Below, in pieces: positions 8,807-18,409 of a stretch of 52,439 nt of DNA; the first letter of the stretch is position 1, and each line of letters opens with the position of its first letter. Where the stretch lies: positions 1 to 52,439 of the forward strand of contig JANXZU010000104.1 of the NCBI GenBank assembly GCA_025355345.1, given 5' to 3'. The stretch is from Syntrophaceae bacterium (GTDB lineage Bacteria > Desulfobacterota > Syntrophia > Syntrophales > Smithellaceae). Under the pieces are notes generated by a model. The model did no database searches and was not told where the DNA came from. It worked only from the letters and a program-made list of their open reading frames with translations. Position numbers and translations under genes: made by a program.

Positions 8807-10474
8807 TTACATCTTATCCGGTGCATTCACGCCCAAAATTTTTAAGGCATTTCCCAAAACAATGCTGATTGCCTTTATTAAAAACAACCTTGCCACCGTT
8901 AATTCCCTGTTGTCAGAGATTACTTTATTTTTGTTATAGAAGCTGTGAAAAACCGATGCCAGCTCATTGAGATAAAATGTTATGCGATGCGGCTCCAAAG
9001 ACTTAGCCGCGCCCTCGATTACTTCCGGATAACGCGACATAAACTTTATTAAAGTCATTTCTTCCGGTTCATTCAAGAGCGCCGGATTAATATCTTTATA
9101 TACCGGCAGGGCAATACCATGCTCCTGCTGTGACATTCGGAGGATACTGCAAATCCGCGCGTGAGCGTATTGCACATAGAAAACGGGATTTTCATTAGAT
9201 TGCTTTTTTGCAATTTCCAGATCAAAATCCAGATGACTATCTGATCGTCTCATGAGAAAATTATAGCGAGCGGCGTCTTTGCCCACTTCATCCAGGACTT
9301 CCCGCAGAGTCACAAATTCACCGGAACGCGTGGACATTGCCACAGGAACCCCGTCGCGCAGTAGATTAACCAATTGCACCAGAATTATTTTTAGGGCTTC
9401 CTTGTCGTAACCCAGGGACTGAATACCGGCCCACAGGCGCGGCATATAACCGTGATGATCCGCGCCCCAGATATCAATAATCATCTCATAACCACGCGAA
9501 AACTTATTTTGATGATAGGAAATATCGGCGGCAAAATATGTGGGCTCACCATTTTTACGGATAACCACCCTGTCCTTTTCATCGCCAAAATCAGTCGTCT
9601 TGAACCATAATGTTTCACCATCGGAATAAACAAAGTTCTTCTTGCGCAAACTCTCTAAAAGATTCGCAACACCATTATTTATGTATAATTCTTTTTCGCT
9701 GAAATAGTGGTCAAAAGTTACACCAAAATCGCGTAAATCATCCTGAATTTCTTTTAAGATAGATTGCCCGGCTATGCCGGTTAAATAGCTGATTGTTTTT
9801 CCTTCATCCGCAGCAAGATAAATATTGCCCTCTTTACTGATCACATTGGCGGCGATGTCTTTGATGTAATTACCCCGATAGCAGGTTTCGGGAAATTCAA
9901 TTTTTTCGCCAAGGAGCTCACGATAACGCAGCAAAACGGACTTGCCTAAATTATTCATCTGATTGCCGGCATCATTGATATAGTACTCTTTGTCAACCGC
10001 GTAACCAACTGTCGTCAGCAGATTAGTGATGACATCTCCGACAACTGCACCGCGCGCATGACCGATATGCAAAGGCCCTGTGGGATTGGCGCTGACAAAT
10101 TCTACCTGAACTTTTTTACCGTTGCCCAGAGAACTACGGCCGAAATTTTCTTTTTGTTCTTCAATTACCTGAAGAGTTTGCTGCCAGATATTATCCTTAA
10201 TAAAGAAATTTAGAAAGCCGGGACCGGCAATTTGCGTCCGGGCAATAATGTTTTCCGGATCAGCCATATTTTCCTGAATAATCTGGGCGATTTTACGGGG
10301 ATTTTGTTTAGCCCCGGATGCCAGAATCAGCGCTATATTAGAGGCATAATCACCATGATCAGTATTTGCGGGAACGTCAACTTCAATATAAGGCAAATTC
10401 ATAGCGCCAAGCAGTTTTTGCTCAGCGCAGAAATTTACAGATTTTTCTATAATTGCGCTAATTTTATTCTTCAT
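8807..10474 (-). CDS. argS: arginyl-tRNA synthetase
   Basis: Class I aminoacyl-tRNA synthetase that charges tRNA-Arg. The 555-residue protein has an N-terminal Add1 domain, the HIGH-type signature [15 protein letters not shown] (about residues 130-145), and the DALR anticodon-binding domain at the C-terminus ([11 protein letters not shown] onward). The KMSKS loop is the divergent [11 protein letters not shown], which is usual for many bacterial ArgS. Length is normal. It is the first gene of a long minus-strand run, and its upstream 500 bp consist mainly of repeat elements. Confidence 0.96.
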   Translation of the reverse strand: MKNKISAIIEKSVNFCAEQKLLGAMNLPYIEVDVPANTDHGDYASNIALILASGAKQNPRKIAQIIQENMADPENIIARTQIAGPGFLNFFIKDNIWQQTLQVIEEQKENFGRSSLGNGKKVQVEFVSANPTGPLHIGHARGAVVGDVITNLLTTVGYAVDKEYYINDAGNQMNNLGKSVLLRYRELLGEKIEFPETCYRGNYIKDIAANVISKEGNIYLAADEGKTISYLTGIAGQSILKEIQDDLRDFGVTFDHYFSEKELYINNGVANLLESLRKKNFVYSDGETLWFKTTDFGDEKDRVVIRKNGEPTYFAADISYHQNKFSRGYEMIIDIWGADHHGYMPRLWAGIQSLGYDKEALKIILVQLVNLLRDGVPVAMSTRSGEFVTLREVLDEVGKDAARYNFLMRRSDSHLDFDLEIAKKQSNENPVFYVQYAHARICSILRMSQQEHGIALPVYKDINPALLNEPEEMTLIKFMSRYPEVIEGAAKSLEPHRITFYLNELASVFHSFYNKNKVISDNRELTVARLFLIKAISIVLGNALKILGVNAPDKM

Positions 10475-10551
10475 AGTGAACCTTTTACTTCAATCTAAAA
10501 ATTATTTCAACACTTGGATTTCCGCCTGCCATGCTTTGTCGCAATCCTCAT

Positions 10552-10596
10552 TTGTCATTGCGAGAAGCGCCTCGCGTGCTCCGTGGCAATCTTTAG
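10552..10596 (+). repeat. GTCATTGCGAG-type dispersed palindrome
   Basis: GTCATTGCGAG (from 10554) and GTGGCAATCT (ending near 10592) bracket a short hairpin with GCGAG/CTCGC and outer ATTGC/GCAAT pairing. This wording matches a dispersed intergenic repeat I know from many Deltaproteobacteria and some other phyla. Only one copy is evident in the window. It occupies the left part of the 509-bp gap between argS and pilY1. Confidence 0.6.
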
Positions 10597-10682
10597 AATA
10601 TCAATGAGATATGTGATTGATTCCGTCGTTTCACTTCCTCGTAAAAACATTGTGCCACGGTCTCTGTGTCATATTGCCACAA

Positions 10683-10912
10683 GGATGTCACTAATCCCGT
10701 TTCGCTTAGCTCACGGGATAGTTCTCAACATCCTTCTGTTATTGGATAATTCAGTTTACAAATTTCAATGCGCCTATAGTGACCTTCAGGTTATTCGCTT
10801 TCGGAATTGGAGTCTCACAATCCCTCTACGCTTCGCTTCGGGGATAGTTCGGCTTACACGTTTCATAAATCCCAATAACATCGGGATTTATGAAACGTGA
10901 GTCTCACTAAAA
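10683..10912 (+). repeat. tandem array of two-hairpin elements
   Basis: At least two, perhaps three, elements in a row. The last is the best: ATCCC...GGGAT hairpin, AGTTC, basal GGCT/AGTC (one G-U), bulge TA, then a perfect 17-bp distal stem 10857-10873 / 10883-10899 (CACGTTTCATAAATCCC and its complement) with a 9-nt loop, ending GTCTCACTAA. The middle unit (10741-10825) is decayed but keeps GGATAATTC and GGAATTGGAGTCTCAC. The first has ATCCCGT/ACGGGAT. An open frame at 10514-10900 over this array has no coding character. Confidence 0.75.
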
Positions 10913-10953
10913 AAAATGACAAGCAGCTTTAAGTATCATTTGCTGCTTGTCAT
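10909..10953 (-). terminator. rho-independent terminator of the pilY1 operon
   Basis: On the minus strand, ATGACAAGCAGC pairs with GCTGCTTGTCAT (12 bp, 14-nt loop) and is followed by a run of eight T. It lies about 30 bp past the pilY1 stop, in the right orientation. This is one of the clearest terminators in the window. Confidence 0.85.
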
Positions 10954-10983
10954 TGCAAGTTGAACTATTGATTTTGAAAAAAA

Positions 10984-13900
10984 CTAATTCACACGTCCAT
11001 CTTTCCAAAAAATAACATTGGTCATGCTGGACGTCGGCGGTGCTTCTCCCAGTTGTTGTGTTAAAGCGGCAGTTCCGGCGCCGCCACTGGCTGTCGCATA
11101 TATGTCAACAGCAGTATTCCCCGGACGATAAGACACCAGGATGGAAGAACCAATGCCCTGGCCTATCCATGATGTTCTATTGCTGCCAGCAGTTGCTCCT
11201 CCACCACCATCGGCAGTCAATACCCCGGCTCCGGTAAGATAGTTTAGTCCATATAGAAACGCGTTCCCCGCCAAACCGCAGGCACTTGATGTTGACTGGG
11301 CAGGAACATAACTTGCAAAATAAACAACACCGCCGAATACCGTCGGGTCGGAAATCATTTTCTCGCCGAGAGGACTGCTTATCGTGTTAGTACCTGAACC
11401 AACATTATTAGTGGAGAGATTTATAAACCAGCCATGAGTTGTTGCCGTTAGACCATCATAAGACGTGCTGGTAGAAGTAATATCAGTTAAGTGATTCGTT
11501 GTGTACGTAGCCGTAAAATTAGTGTTGCCCGGCCAATTATAGTCTTCTTTAATTCCGTAAAGCCTGTTTTTGGTATAGGAAGTATCCGGTAGGGCAGTCG
11601 TTGGCTTATATGTGGGATCATTATTTTGCCCGGTGCCAAAATAGACCCACACATTACCAAGAACGTCTTTGGTAGCTGTAGCCTTCGTAAATATTTGTTT
11701 GTGAGCATAGTCTGCACCTCTTTCGGCATCAGAGGCCGCATAAAGCTTGCTTCCTGCCCAGTTTGCCGTACCACAGGTAGATCCGTCACTCGCTGAACAG
11801 AGGCGGGCACGCCACATATTACCGCCCATATCACCCATATAAACGGTATCAATAAACCCGTCACCGTCCAGATCCACTATCAGGGGCGCAGCCGGTGCGG
11901 CGTAATCCATATCAGGATGGGTTTTTAAGGTTGCTGATGCGCCATGTGTAAAAGCCCAAATTATATTGCCATTCGTCAAATCGACCACAAACAATCCCTT
12001 TCCCGCGCCTTTTCCATCCGCAGCGTTGCAGGTGTCTGACGAACCGCAAATTGAGCTATTGTATCCGCCGCCGATGAATCCGACCCACTTTTCGTAACTG
12101 CCGTTCTTAACACGGCCAATCTGCATTTTGCTCCAGGCTTCACCAAGGTATGGCATCGGTGTCGGGCTCAAAGTCGTGCTCAGGTGCCACAGGTATGTGG
12201 GTGAGGTGGCGGATGTATTGGTAACATCCAATGCGTGAAAACCGCAGTAATAAGGATAAGTCGTTGAATAAGCAGAGCTGAAATCTGATGCACTTGTGGA
12301 ATAGCAGCTAGATTGGTGACTCCACAGGTAGTTCAATCCGGATACTGCTGCTGTTCCCGGGCCTAACCCAAAAACCGCTATTGTTTTCCACTGGCCCGAA
12401 GTTTTAGTTTCACCAGTGCCCTCTGATGAAGGCAGCCAGGCGTCGGCTATCTGTATGGGACCGTCAATGAAATACTCGTGGGAGGGCAGAGTGCTTTGAT
12501 CGGCAGGATGAACGTTATGGGCAATTGTTTGCAGTTTTTGCAGCAGGTTGGGAGGAATAAAACTCCATTGCTCTTCCATGTTGCCCGTCCAGAAAGCATG
12601 CATTTGACCGTCATTGCCGCCGGCCAATATAATCTGCGGATTGGTACTACTTGCCGATGATCTTGGGTTAGCAATGCGGTAGGCATTAAAAGACGTTGCT
12701 CCGGATTCCCGAGGATCATAAAAAAATAGTGTCGGTGTTTTGACGACTACGGGATTTGTATGAAAAAGGTCGCCCAGCTTCCAGTTCTCCAGATTGTAAG
12801 CTGCTTCGCCGCGGTAAAACCCGACAACCTCATTTCTTCTGGTGTCCGTAGCAACGGCGAGGTCATTCTTGGTTATATTTACGGTATCGAAACTGACCAG
12901 ACCACTGCCTTTATATGTATACATATGTCTGGCATCTGCGCTTTTCGCTGCCAATGCAGCCCCTGCGTCCACCGGGCTGCTCAATAATCCTCCTGTACTG
13001 GTATTTAGCTGGTATTTTTTTAGATGCCCCGTCCAGAATGGTTCTTTGAGTGATCCGGCGTTGTTCTTAGGTTCAAAGGATGCTTCATAAATATAGTTTT
13101 CTTCTGAGGTACGGGCAGCGGCAACCGAGGCCTGAGATGAAAAGGAGTAGTTGGCCGAACTAATAGATTCAACGGCAGTTCTCAGGGCAGAGGCAAGCTC
13201 ATCCGGGCTTGTGGCCATGAAGGCGTATCCACTGAGATTATGGGTTGCCGGGTCCGTGCCGTCGTTTGAGCAGGGACCAGAATCAGCTTGTACAGCTGTT
13301 GTAGAGCCTGATTGTGTATCATGCGAGTTTTTTGTGTTGCCGTAATAGGCCATCCAGTTTAAGGTATTCTTTAGATCATTCGGCATCCCTACGCCAAATC
13401 CCACAACGTATACTTTGTAATTATTAGGAACCTTAGATGCCTCCTTGGCAAAGTATATGGGAGCTTTCCTTTGCGCCGCGCCGGTGCTGCCGCCGGCTGA
13501 ACAGGCAATTGTATCCGCTCCGTCGGTAACAACAATGATCGATTTATTGCGGCACGAAGCAGAGGGATCCAGAAGCTTATGGGCATCAAGATATTTTTTT
13601 CCTTCCCGCAGGGAATATGCCAGGGGGGTGTAGTTGGCATTGTCAAAACCGACTATGCAGCTTGCACCGGCGGTACAAGAAGACGTCGATGTCGAACAGG
13701 TCGTACACGCAGTAACAGTGTCCAGGCAGTTTGAATTATTGCAGTAAATATTAGCATAGGGTGTTGTTGTAGTATTGTCGGCTTGTGTAATGCCCCAGTT
13801 AAGTTTAATGCAACTACTGGAATTGGTATAAACGTAACTGTTAGAAGTAATGCTGCCCGTACTGCAATTATAATAACTCATGAGACCGAGACGCAACGAC

Positions 13901-14961
13901 AGGCTTGTCACATCCGTAGCGTTGATCTGGGTCTTGCTGGTATCATCGGAATTGGTGTCATCAAGCAGGCCGAAGAGCGCACGTTTGGCAATTTCAATTT
14001 TGGAGCAATTCGTGGTGTGGCCCGTTCCCGAGCTATTATAGAAAGGACCATCGCAGCTTGCCGTCTCGCTCCAGGGGATGTTACTGCTAGATGGAGTGCA
14101 GGTGTTACACCTTATACATTGTGTTGTATATGTACCACCTGATGTCTTGTAAAAAGGACCGCTTGTACAGTCACTTTCTGAATAAAAAGTAGTCGTGCCG
14201 ACCGCGCATGATGAGGTTGTAACACATGATGTTGTGTGCCCGGACCCGGATGTCTTGTAGAAAGGACCAACTGTGCAGCTACTTTCCGACCAAGCAGTAG
14301 GTACGCTTGAAAAAGGAGTGGTGCACCTTGTGTACTTTGTACATGCATTTGTATGTCCGGAACCGTATGTTTTGTAGAAAGGACCGGTGGAGCAGTCGCT
14401 GGTTTCGGAATAAACGATATTAGCAGGCAAGGCAGTACTTACCGGACAGCTATTTTTATGCGAGGAATTGGAAGTTTTATAATAAGGGCCGTTAAAAGTA
14501 CCGTTGCAACTTGTAGGTAAAACTGCATAAACATTGGTGCCATAATCGGTACCGTTGCCTATATTAAGGCGATCCGATCCTGCTGCCAGAGAATAAGGAC
14601 CATCGATATTGCAATCGGTTCCGGTAACCCAGAGATTTCCTGTGGGCTTACTCCCCGGCTGCGTGACATAATAAGGATTAGTCATACTACTGCAGCTTGT
14701 GGCATACAGTTGTGTGGGAGTTAAACAATTACCTCCGCTATTGCTGGTGTAAAAAGGCCCGCTGCCGCCGCAGTCTGAAGCATAAAATGTCGGATTCGAA
14801 CCTTGAGGCAACTCAGACATACTTCCCGATCGATCTATGATGATCAGGGCATCGGGAGTTGTTCTTACCGTCCATAGCGAAGAGTCTTCGGCATTGGCCA
14901 TACCTGCCGACACCACTGTTAATAGCGCCGCGAATACAAGCAGGCTAATTTTTCTGGACAT
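10984..14961 (-). CDS. pilY1: PilY1-type type IV pilus tip adhesin with Cys-rich repeats in the VWA domain
   Basis: Secreted or surface pilus-tip protein of about 1325 residues. A signal peptide ends near ANA (residue 27). A VWA domain starts with the MIDAS motif DRSGSM (45-50). Residues about 61-321 interrupt the VWA fold with eight Cys-rich repeats, consensus (W/Y)SE(S/T).C..GPFYKTSGSGHT..C. The VWA fold then resumes (SKIEIAKRALFGLL; NKSIIVVTDGAD). The C-terminal half is a PilY1 beta-propeller with the calcium loop DLDGDGFID near residue 1035. AGGAGG lies 8 nt before the ATG at 14961, so this start is preferred to 14967. It is the last gene of the minor-pilin operon. Repeats inside the VWA domain are unusual; overall identity is secure. 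Confidence 0.9.
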   Translation of the reverse strand: MSRKISLLVFAALLTVVSAGMANAEDSSLWTVRTTPDALIIIDRSGSMSELPQGSNPTFYASDCGGSGPFYTSNSGGNCLTPTQLYATSCSSMTNPYYVTQPGSKPTGNLWVTGTDCNIDGPYSLAAGSDRLNIGNGTDYGTNVYAVLPTSCNGTFNGPYYKTSNSSHKNSCPVSTALPANIVYSETSDCSTGPFYKTYGSGHTNACTKYTRCTTPFSSVPTAWSESSCTVGPFYKTSGSGHTTSCVTTSSCAVGTTTFYSESDCTSGPFYKTSGGTYTTQCIRCNTCTPSSSNIPWSETASCDGPFYNSSGTGHTTNCSKIEIAKRALFGLLDDTNSDDTSKTQINATDVTSLSLRLGLMSYYNCSTGSITSNSYVYTNSSSCIKLNWGITQADNTTTTPYANIYCNNSNCLDTVTACTTCSTSTSSCTAGASCIVGFDNANYTPLAYSLREGKKYLDAHKLLDPSASCRNKSIIVVTDGADTIACSAGGSTGAAQRKAPIYFAKEASKVPNNYKVYVVGFGVGMPNDLKNTLNWMAYYGNTKNSHDTQSGSTTAVQADSGPCSNDGTDPATHNLSGYAFMATSPDELASALRTAVESISSANYSFSSQASVAAARTSEENYIYEASFEPKNNAGSLKEPFWTGHLKKYQLNTSTGGLLSSPVDAGAALAAKSADARHMYTYKGSGLVSFDTVNITKNDLAVATDTRRNEVVGFYRGEAAYNLENWKLGDLFHTNPVVVKTPTLFFYDPRESGATSFNAYRIANPRSSASSTNPQIILAGGNDGQMHAFWTGNMEEQWSFIPPNLLQKLQTIAHNVHPADQSTLPSHEYFIDGPIQIADAWLPSSEGTGETKTSGQWKTIAVFGLGPGTAAVSGLNYLWSHQSSCYSTSASDFSSAYSTTYPYYCGFHALDVTNTSATSPTYLWHLSTTLSPTPMPYLGEAWSKMQIGRVKNGSYEKWVGFIGGGYNSSICGSSDTCNAADGKGAGKGLFVVDLTNGNIIWAFTHGASATLKTHPDMDYAAPAAPLIVDLDGDGFIDTVYMGDMGGNMWRARLCSASDGSTCGTANWAGSKLYAASDAERGADYAHKQIFTKATATKDVLGNVWVYFGTGQNNDPTYKPTTALPDTSYTKNRLYGIKEDYNWPGNTNFTATYTTNHLTDITSTSTSYDGLTATTHGWFINLSTNNVGSGTNTISSPLGEKMISDPTVFGGVVYFASYVPAQSTSSACGLAGNAFLYGLNYLTGAGVLTADGGGGATAGSNRTSWIGQGIGSSILVSYRPGNTAVDIYATASGGAGTAALTQQLGEAPPTSSMTNVIFWKDGRVN

Positions 14962-14973
14962 AATCATTACCTC

Positions 14974-15489
14974 CTATTTAGTTGGTACGGGACCATATCC
15001 AATCCCGATAGTTACTCTGTTTAATGTATTAAAACCAGTATTTTCACCTATTACGGTTGTGTTATAACGCGCTAACATCCATTCATCAAGGGCAGAACCG
15101 GCAGCACCAATTACTGGTAAAGGTGCCAGTATGCTACCAGTTGGCCTGCAAACAGCAAATCTTGTTCTTGCATCAACGCCGGTGCTGGCACCGGAACTTA
15201 TTGTCCGCCAGATATAAAAGGGTGTAGATGCTGAACAATCTGTATAATTATTCGTCGTGGTCCATGTTGTAGAATCGGGATTGAAAGTCTGTATCACTGT
15301 GTGAATGCCACTTTCCGTGGCAGAAAGCGCTTTTTTATCTCCCACAGTTACGATGCTGGAACTCATGTCACCTGTGCTCATTCTAATAACAAGCATGCCA
15401 ATAGCTAAAAGTAGCATACAAGCTATAATTGCCGCTATCAGGGCAAATCCTTCTTCATTTCTAAAAGTCATTTTCTTCATAACAACCAT
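14974..15489 (-). CDS. pilX: PilX-like minor pilin
   Basis: A 171-residue protein with a short basic leader, a prepilin-like cleavage context NEEG^FALIAAIIACMLLLAIGMLVI, and one hydrophobic helix (about 15-38). The usual Glu at mature position 5 is replaced, as is common in PilX-family N-termini. The PilX N-terminal helix continues RMSTGDMSSSIV, then SATESGIHT. PilX proteins join the minor-pilin priming complex with PilV, PilW and PilY1. The ribosome binding site GAGGAG lies before the ATG at 15489. It is followed directly by pilY1, whose ribosome binding site overlaps its stop region. Confidence 0.8.
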   Translation of the reverse strand: MVVMKKMTFRNEEGFALIAAIIACMLLLAIGMLVIRMSTGDMSSSIVTVGDKKALSATESGIHTVIQTFNPDSTTWTTTNNYTDCSASTPFYIWRTISSGASTGVDARTRFAVCRPTGSILAPLPVIGAAGSALDEWMLARYNTTVIGENTGFNTLNRVTIGIGYGPVPTK

Positions 15490-15501
15490 TAATCTCCTCA
15501 G

Positions 15502-16257
15502 TTAATAAGTGGGAGCGGGAATATGATTTCTTGGGATAACGCTCGTCGAATAGATAATTCGTCGACGCGTGCCACTAACGGGATCGACGGTAGAAGTATC
15601 TACAACGAGTGTAATTTCTATTCGCCGAATATTTGGTATTTCCGTAGTTACCGGCGCAGCAATTTCTGTTCCGGAACCGTTATAGTACCGAAAAACAGGT
15701 ATTGCGGTATTCCCGGGACCGGCTGTGTTATTGACCACAAGAGCCGATTTTGATTGATTCAAGACTTCATGGGCAACTGTGTCACCCAGAAACGGTTGTG
15801 CCCCACCGCATTGTGTTTGCCTGGTCAGATAAAGGTTAGCCGCGTCATAGTTGTAGCGGATAATCTCATTGGGATTGAGATTGCCAGTATAGTCCCTCAT
15901 GCAGATCGGATCGTCCTTGGAGGTGCAATTCCCGTTTATATCCATTTCCACGGTAATTGATGTTGCCGTCGCTTCCTGTATCCCCCGGTAATTTTGATTA
16001 GCGGAAACTGTAGTGCAATCACCACTCTGTAGCCAGTTGCCCGTTGTAGAATTAGGGTTGTAAGAGGCCATGCGTACTTCCATGGCTATTAACTCCAGAA
16101 CACTCCGCGCATCCTGCTGGGCAATGACTCTTCTTTCAACCCCCGTAGATGTGCGCTGTGCAGAGTTAACCGCTGTGTATATGGCCATCAACATCAGACT
16201 GCCAATAAACAAAGCGGCAATAGCCTCTATTAATGTAAATCCGTTTTCATTTTTCAT
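15502..16257 (-). CDS. pilW: PilW-like minor pilin
   Basis: A 251-residue prepilin-like protein beginning MKNENG^FTLIEAIAALFIGSLMLMAIYTAV, a textbook type III prepilin signal with Glu5 and a single hydrophobic helix. The conserved ARSVLELIAMEVRMASY segment follows, as in PilW. Cys pairs in the globular part (for example near DGDCTT and NGNCTSKDDPIC) could form disulfides after export. It lies between pilV- and pilX-like genes in the usual order. It should be processed by the prepilin peptidase encoded just upstream in the window. Confidence 0.85.
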   Translation of the reverse strand: MKNENGFTLIEAIAALFIGSLMLMAIYTAVNSAQRTSTGVERRVIAQQDARSVLELIAMEVRMASYNPNSTTGNWLQSGDCTTVSANQNYRGIQEATATSITVEMDINGNCTSKDDPICMRDYTGNLNPNEIIRYNYDAANLYLTRQTQCGGAQPFLGDTVAHEVLNQSKSALVVNNTAGPGNTAIPVFRYYNGSGTEIAAPVTTEIPNIRRIEITLVVDTSTVDPVSGTRRRIIYSTSVIPRNHIPAPTY

Positions 16258-16302
16258 TCGTTCGGAAACCCCTCCGGAAATATGTGTAATGTCATATTTG
16301 CA

Positions 16303-16764
16303 TTACGCCCCAATACCTGCCGCGTTGGCACACCCGGCTGGAAATCTGTACAGCTCCTGACGCGTAACGTTAATGCTTTCCGAAATGCCGGTCGCGTTAT
16401 TTGCCCACGTTACACTGACTGTTACAACACAGGAATTAGTATTGACACCGGCAGCTATGGTTGTGTTTACCGTATATATCATGTCCCCCGATATTGCAGC
16501 AGTCTGCCCGCTGACCCGGATTGTTGCCGGGGCCTGTGCCCCCACCACAACGGTGTTGCAGGGGTTCATGATTCTGGCTTCGTTATCTTCTAAAGTTTTA
16601 TATAATATTTCCGATGCCCGTCCCAGAAGATCAGATCTGGCCATTGCTCTCCACCCGTTATCCTGAAGAGATAATAGAGCCATTACAGCAACACTGGTGA
16701 TGAACATAGCAATGACCACCTCAATGAGCCCCATGCCTTTTTTATTGCATAGCAAATGTAACAT
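16303..16764 (-). CDS. pilV: PilV-like minor pilin
   Basis: A 153-residue prepilin-like protein with KKG^MGLIEVVIAMFITSVAVMALLSLQ at the N-terminus (Glu5 present) and the PilV-typical continuation DNGWRAMARSDLLGRASEILYKTLEDNEARI in pieces. Start is ATG at 16764 with AGGAA upstream; it overlaps the fimT end by 23 bp in another frame, so translation is likely coupled. One Cys pair is visible in the C-terminal domain. Function is inferred from the minor-pilin operon context. Confidence 0.83.
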   Translation of the reverse strand: MLHLLCNKKGMGLIEVVIAMFITSVAVMALLSLQDNGWRAMARSDLLGRASEILYKTLEDNEARIMNPCNTVVVGAQAPATIRVSGQTAAISGDMIYTVNTTIAAGVNTNSCVVTVSVTWANNATGISESINVTRQELYRFPAGCANAAGIGA

Positions 16765-17233
16765 AAGTTTTTCCTGTCATATTGAATACTATTGTTGCCC
16801 TTGACCCCCGAATATTTCTTAGTTGAATAGTTCCATTTGGGGGATTCAATGTTCCTCTTGATAAAAAGGCCAATGTGTATGTTGGTGTTGCACCGCCGGG
16901 AAGGCTTAAAATAAAGGCACCACCCTGAGCCTGTTCAGCGGGCGCCAGTGATTTAGTCTGTGTAGTTGTTCCAGTGGCAACACTGACTGCTGACATTGTA
17001 TAATTATTGGCTGTAATATCAAACAAAATACTATATGTTGTATCCTGATTGGAAACAGCTCTTTGCTTCATGGTGTTAAAATCAGTTACTAATTCCCTTG
17101 CTGCCGTTCGCAGATTTTCGTTACTTACATAACGTGCCCAGGACAAAGATCCTATCGTTGCCACAATTCCGAAAATGGCCATTACGACGACCAATTCTAC
17201 TAAACTAAAACCTTTTGTCTTATTTATTTTCAC
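16742..17233 (-). CDS. fimT: FimT/GspH-like minor pseudopilin
   Basis: Prepilin-like protein with TKG^FSLVELVVVMAIFGIVATIG, a full prepilin motif with Glu5 and hydrophobic helix, followed by a GspH-like domain ending in a beta-rich C-terminus (RGTLNPPNGTIQLRN). The longest frame starts at 17269, but GGAG in ATTTGGAGCAAGTG sits 6 nt before the GTG at 17233, giving a usual 8-residue leader, so the shorter form of 163 residues is preferred. It is the first gene of the fimT-pilV-pilW-pilX-pilY1 operon and has its own strong promoter. Confidence 0.85.
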   Translation of the reverse strand: MKINKTKGFSLVELVVVMAIFGIVATIGSLSWARYVSNENLRTAARELVTDFNTMKQRAVSNQDTTYSILFDITANNYTMSAVSVATGTTTQTKSLAPAEQAQGGAFILSLPGGATPTYTLAFLSRGTLNPPNGTIQLRNIRGSRATIVFNMTGKTYVTFAMQ

Positions 17234-17362
17234 CACTTGCTCCAAATACTCTTTTTCAAAATAATCCAATAATTATGACGCATATCATATGCCACAATGA
17301 AACTAACTTTTTACCTGTGTTAATAATCAATCAATTTCAGCAACATCTTTTTTAATAACAGC

Positions 17363-17391
17363 ATTTTATGTTATTAAATAAATCCTGTCAA
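17363..17391 (-). promoter_or_regulatory. sigma70 promoter of the fimT-pilY1 operon
   Basis: On the minus strand TTGACA (17391-17386), a 17-bp spacer, and TAAAAT (17368-17363). This is the best promoter match in the pilus region. The rest of the 200-bp gap between pilD and fimT is AT-rich with no other element recognised. The leader of about 120 nt before fimT could hold further control signals. Confidence 0.7.
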
Positions 17392-17471
17392 TTATTTCCT
17401 TTGGCCTAATTATAACTAACAAAGTGGCGAAATAAACCAAATTAAGTTGTGATTTTCACTTTTTCAAAAAT

Positions 17472-18233
17472 TTAATATCCCAAAACAAGAAAACGCATGA
17501 AGGTATCACCCCAGAACATATAAGCAACTGCCGCCGCCGACAAGAATGGCCCGAAGGGGATCGCATATTTCATGTCCTGCTTTTGTATAATCATCGCGGC
17601 AATACCAACAATCGCTCCGGCAAAAGAACTAAACAATAGAACAAATATCAACGATTTCCAACCTAGAAACGCGCCGATCATGCCTAGTAATTTTATATCT
17701 CCGCCGCCCATGCCCTCGCGTTTTGTCAACAATTCATAACCAAACGCTATCGCAAAAAGCACACCGCCGCCGATTAAAAATCCGATCAAAGCCTCGTGCC
17801 ACGGGACATTCAGGAAAAATACAGCTAAAAGGAAAAATATTGGTATTCCCGGCAATGTTAAAATATCGGGAATGATTTGATGATCCAGATCGATAAACGT
17901 AATAATAATCAAAACAGCGGTAAAAATGAAAAAAATCAAGAATGTTAATGAAAGACCATACTTTAAAAACAACAGCAGCGAGAGTACCGCTGTAATTAAT
18001 TCCACCAATGGATAACGCCATGATATTTTCCCACTGCAATCGCGGCATTTACCTCTCAGCAAAATATAGCTGATCAGTGGAATATTATCGTAGAAACGAA
18101 CAGGATGATGGCAATGCGGACATTGTGACGGAGGTTTAACAATAGAGGTTTTAGCAGGCATTCGAAAAATGCAAACATTCAAAAAACTGCCGACAGCTGC
18201 ACCGAAAATAAAGGCGAAACAGTTCCAAATCAT
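17472..18233 (-). CDS. pilD: prepilin peptidase / N-methyltransferase PilD
   Basis: Inner-membrane aspartic peptidase that cleaves prepilin leaders and methylates the new N-terminus. The 253-residue protein starts CFAFIFGAAVGSFLNVCIFRMP. The zinc-binding cysteines are in CPHCHHPV and CRDCSGKISW, and the catalytic Asp residues are in FIDLDHQIIPD and GMGGGDIKLLGMIG. Several transmembrane helices follow. Length is normal. It lies upstream of the minor pilins that are its substrates, same strand, and its leader carries a c-di-GMP-I riboswitch. Confidence 0.95.
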   Translation of the reverse strand: MIWNCFAFIFGAAVGSFLNVCIFRMPAKTSIVKPPSQCPHCHHPVRFYDNIPLISYILLRGKCRDCSGKISWRYPLVELITAVLSLLLFLKYGLSLTFLIFFIFTAVLIIITFIDLDHQIIPDILTLPGIPIFFLLAVFFLNVPWHEALIGFLIGGGVLFAIAFGYELLTKREGMGGGDIKLLGMIGAFLGWKSLIFVLLFSSFAGAIVGIAAMIIQKQDMKYAIPFGPFLSAAAVAYMFWGDTFMRFLVLGY

Positions 18234-18308
18234 GGTATTGTTTCCATTCTATCTTCTTAAATTTGTTGAATTTTGTATTATTGGCAGAATTGCTGGACGA
18301 CTCTGAAT

Positions 18309-18400
18309 TTCCCCGGCAGCCCTGCCACCTTGTCCAAAACTTCGAAGACTTAGGCCAGTAACTTTGCGTCCCGCCTTTTCAGGCGGTTTGCCTTTTTCAA
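18309..18400 (-). promoter_or_regulatory. c-di-GMP-I (GEMM-I) riboswitch in front of pilD
   Basis: Reading the minus strand, the order is AAAAAGGCAAACC, a CCGCCTGAAAAGGCGG hairpin, GACGCAAAG, CTGGCCTAAG, and AAGGTGGCAGGGCTGCCGG. This matches the conserved core of the GEMM-I aptamer block by block, including the GAAA tetraloop and its receptor-like CCTAAG. The base aligned to Vc2 G20 is G, which predicts c-di-GMP rather than cGAMP as ligand. It ends about 75 nt before the pilD ATG, and a promoter lies just upstream. No obvious intrinsic terminator is seen in the platform, so control could be at translation. Confidence 0.92.
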
Positions 18401-18409
18401 GTTGTAAAA

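Noticed and set aside
10514..10900. 128-residue open frame between argS and pilY1
   Set aside because: It runs entirely over repeat hairpins, has no ribosome binding site or recognisable protein motif, and its composition follows the palindromes.
11487..14348. Several open frames inside pilY1 on both strands
   Set aside because: They are shadows of the repetitive, Ser/Thr/Cys-rich pilY1 reading frame and have no independent start signals.
14780..14800. GATTCGAACC-like word resembling a tRNA T-arm
   Set aside because: It lies within the pilY1 coding frame and there is no acceptor stem or anticodon arm around it.
18309..18400. cGAMP (GEMM-Ib) specificity for the riboswitch
   Set aside because: The base aligned with position 20 is G, as in c-di-GMP aptamers, rather than the A of cGAMP-selective ones; biochemical confirmation is still lacking.
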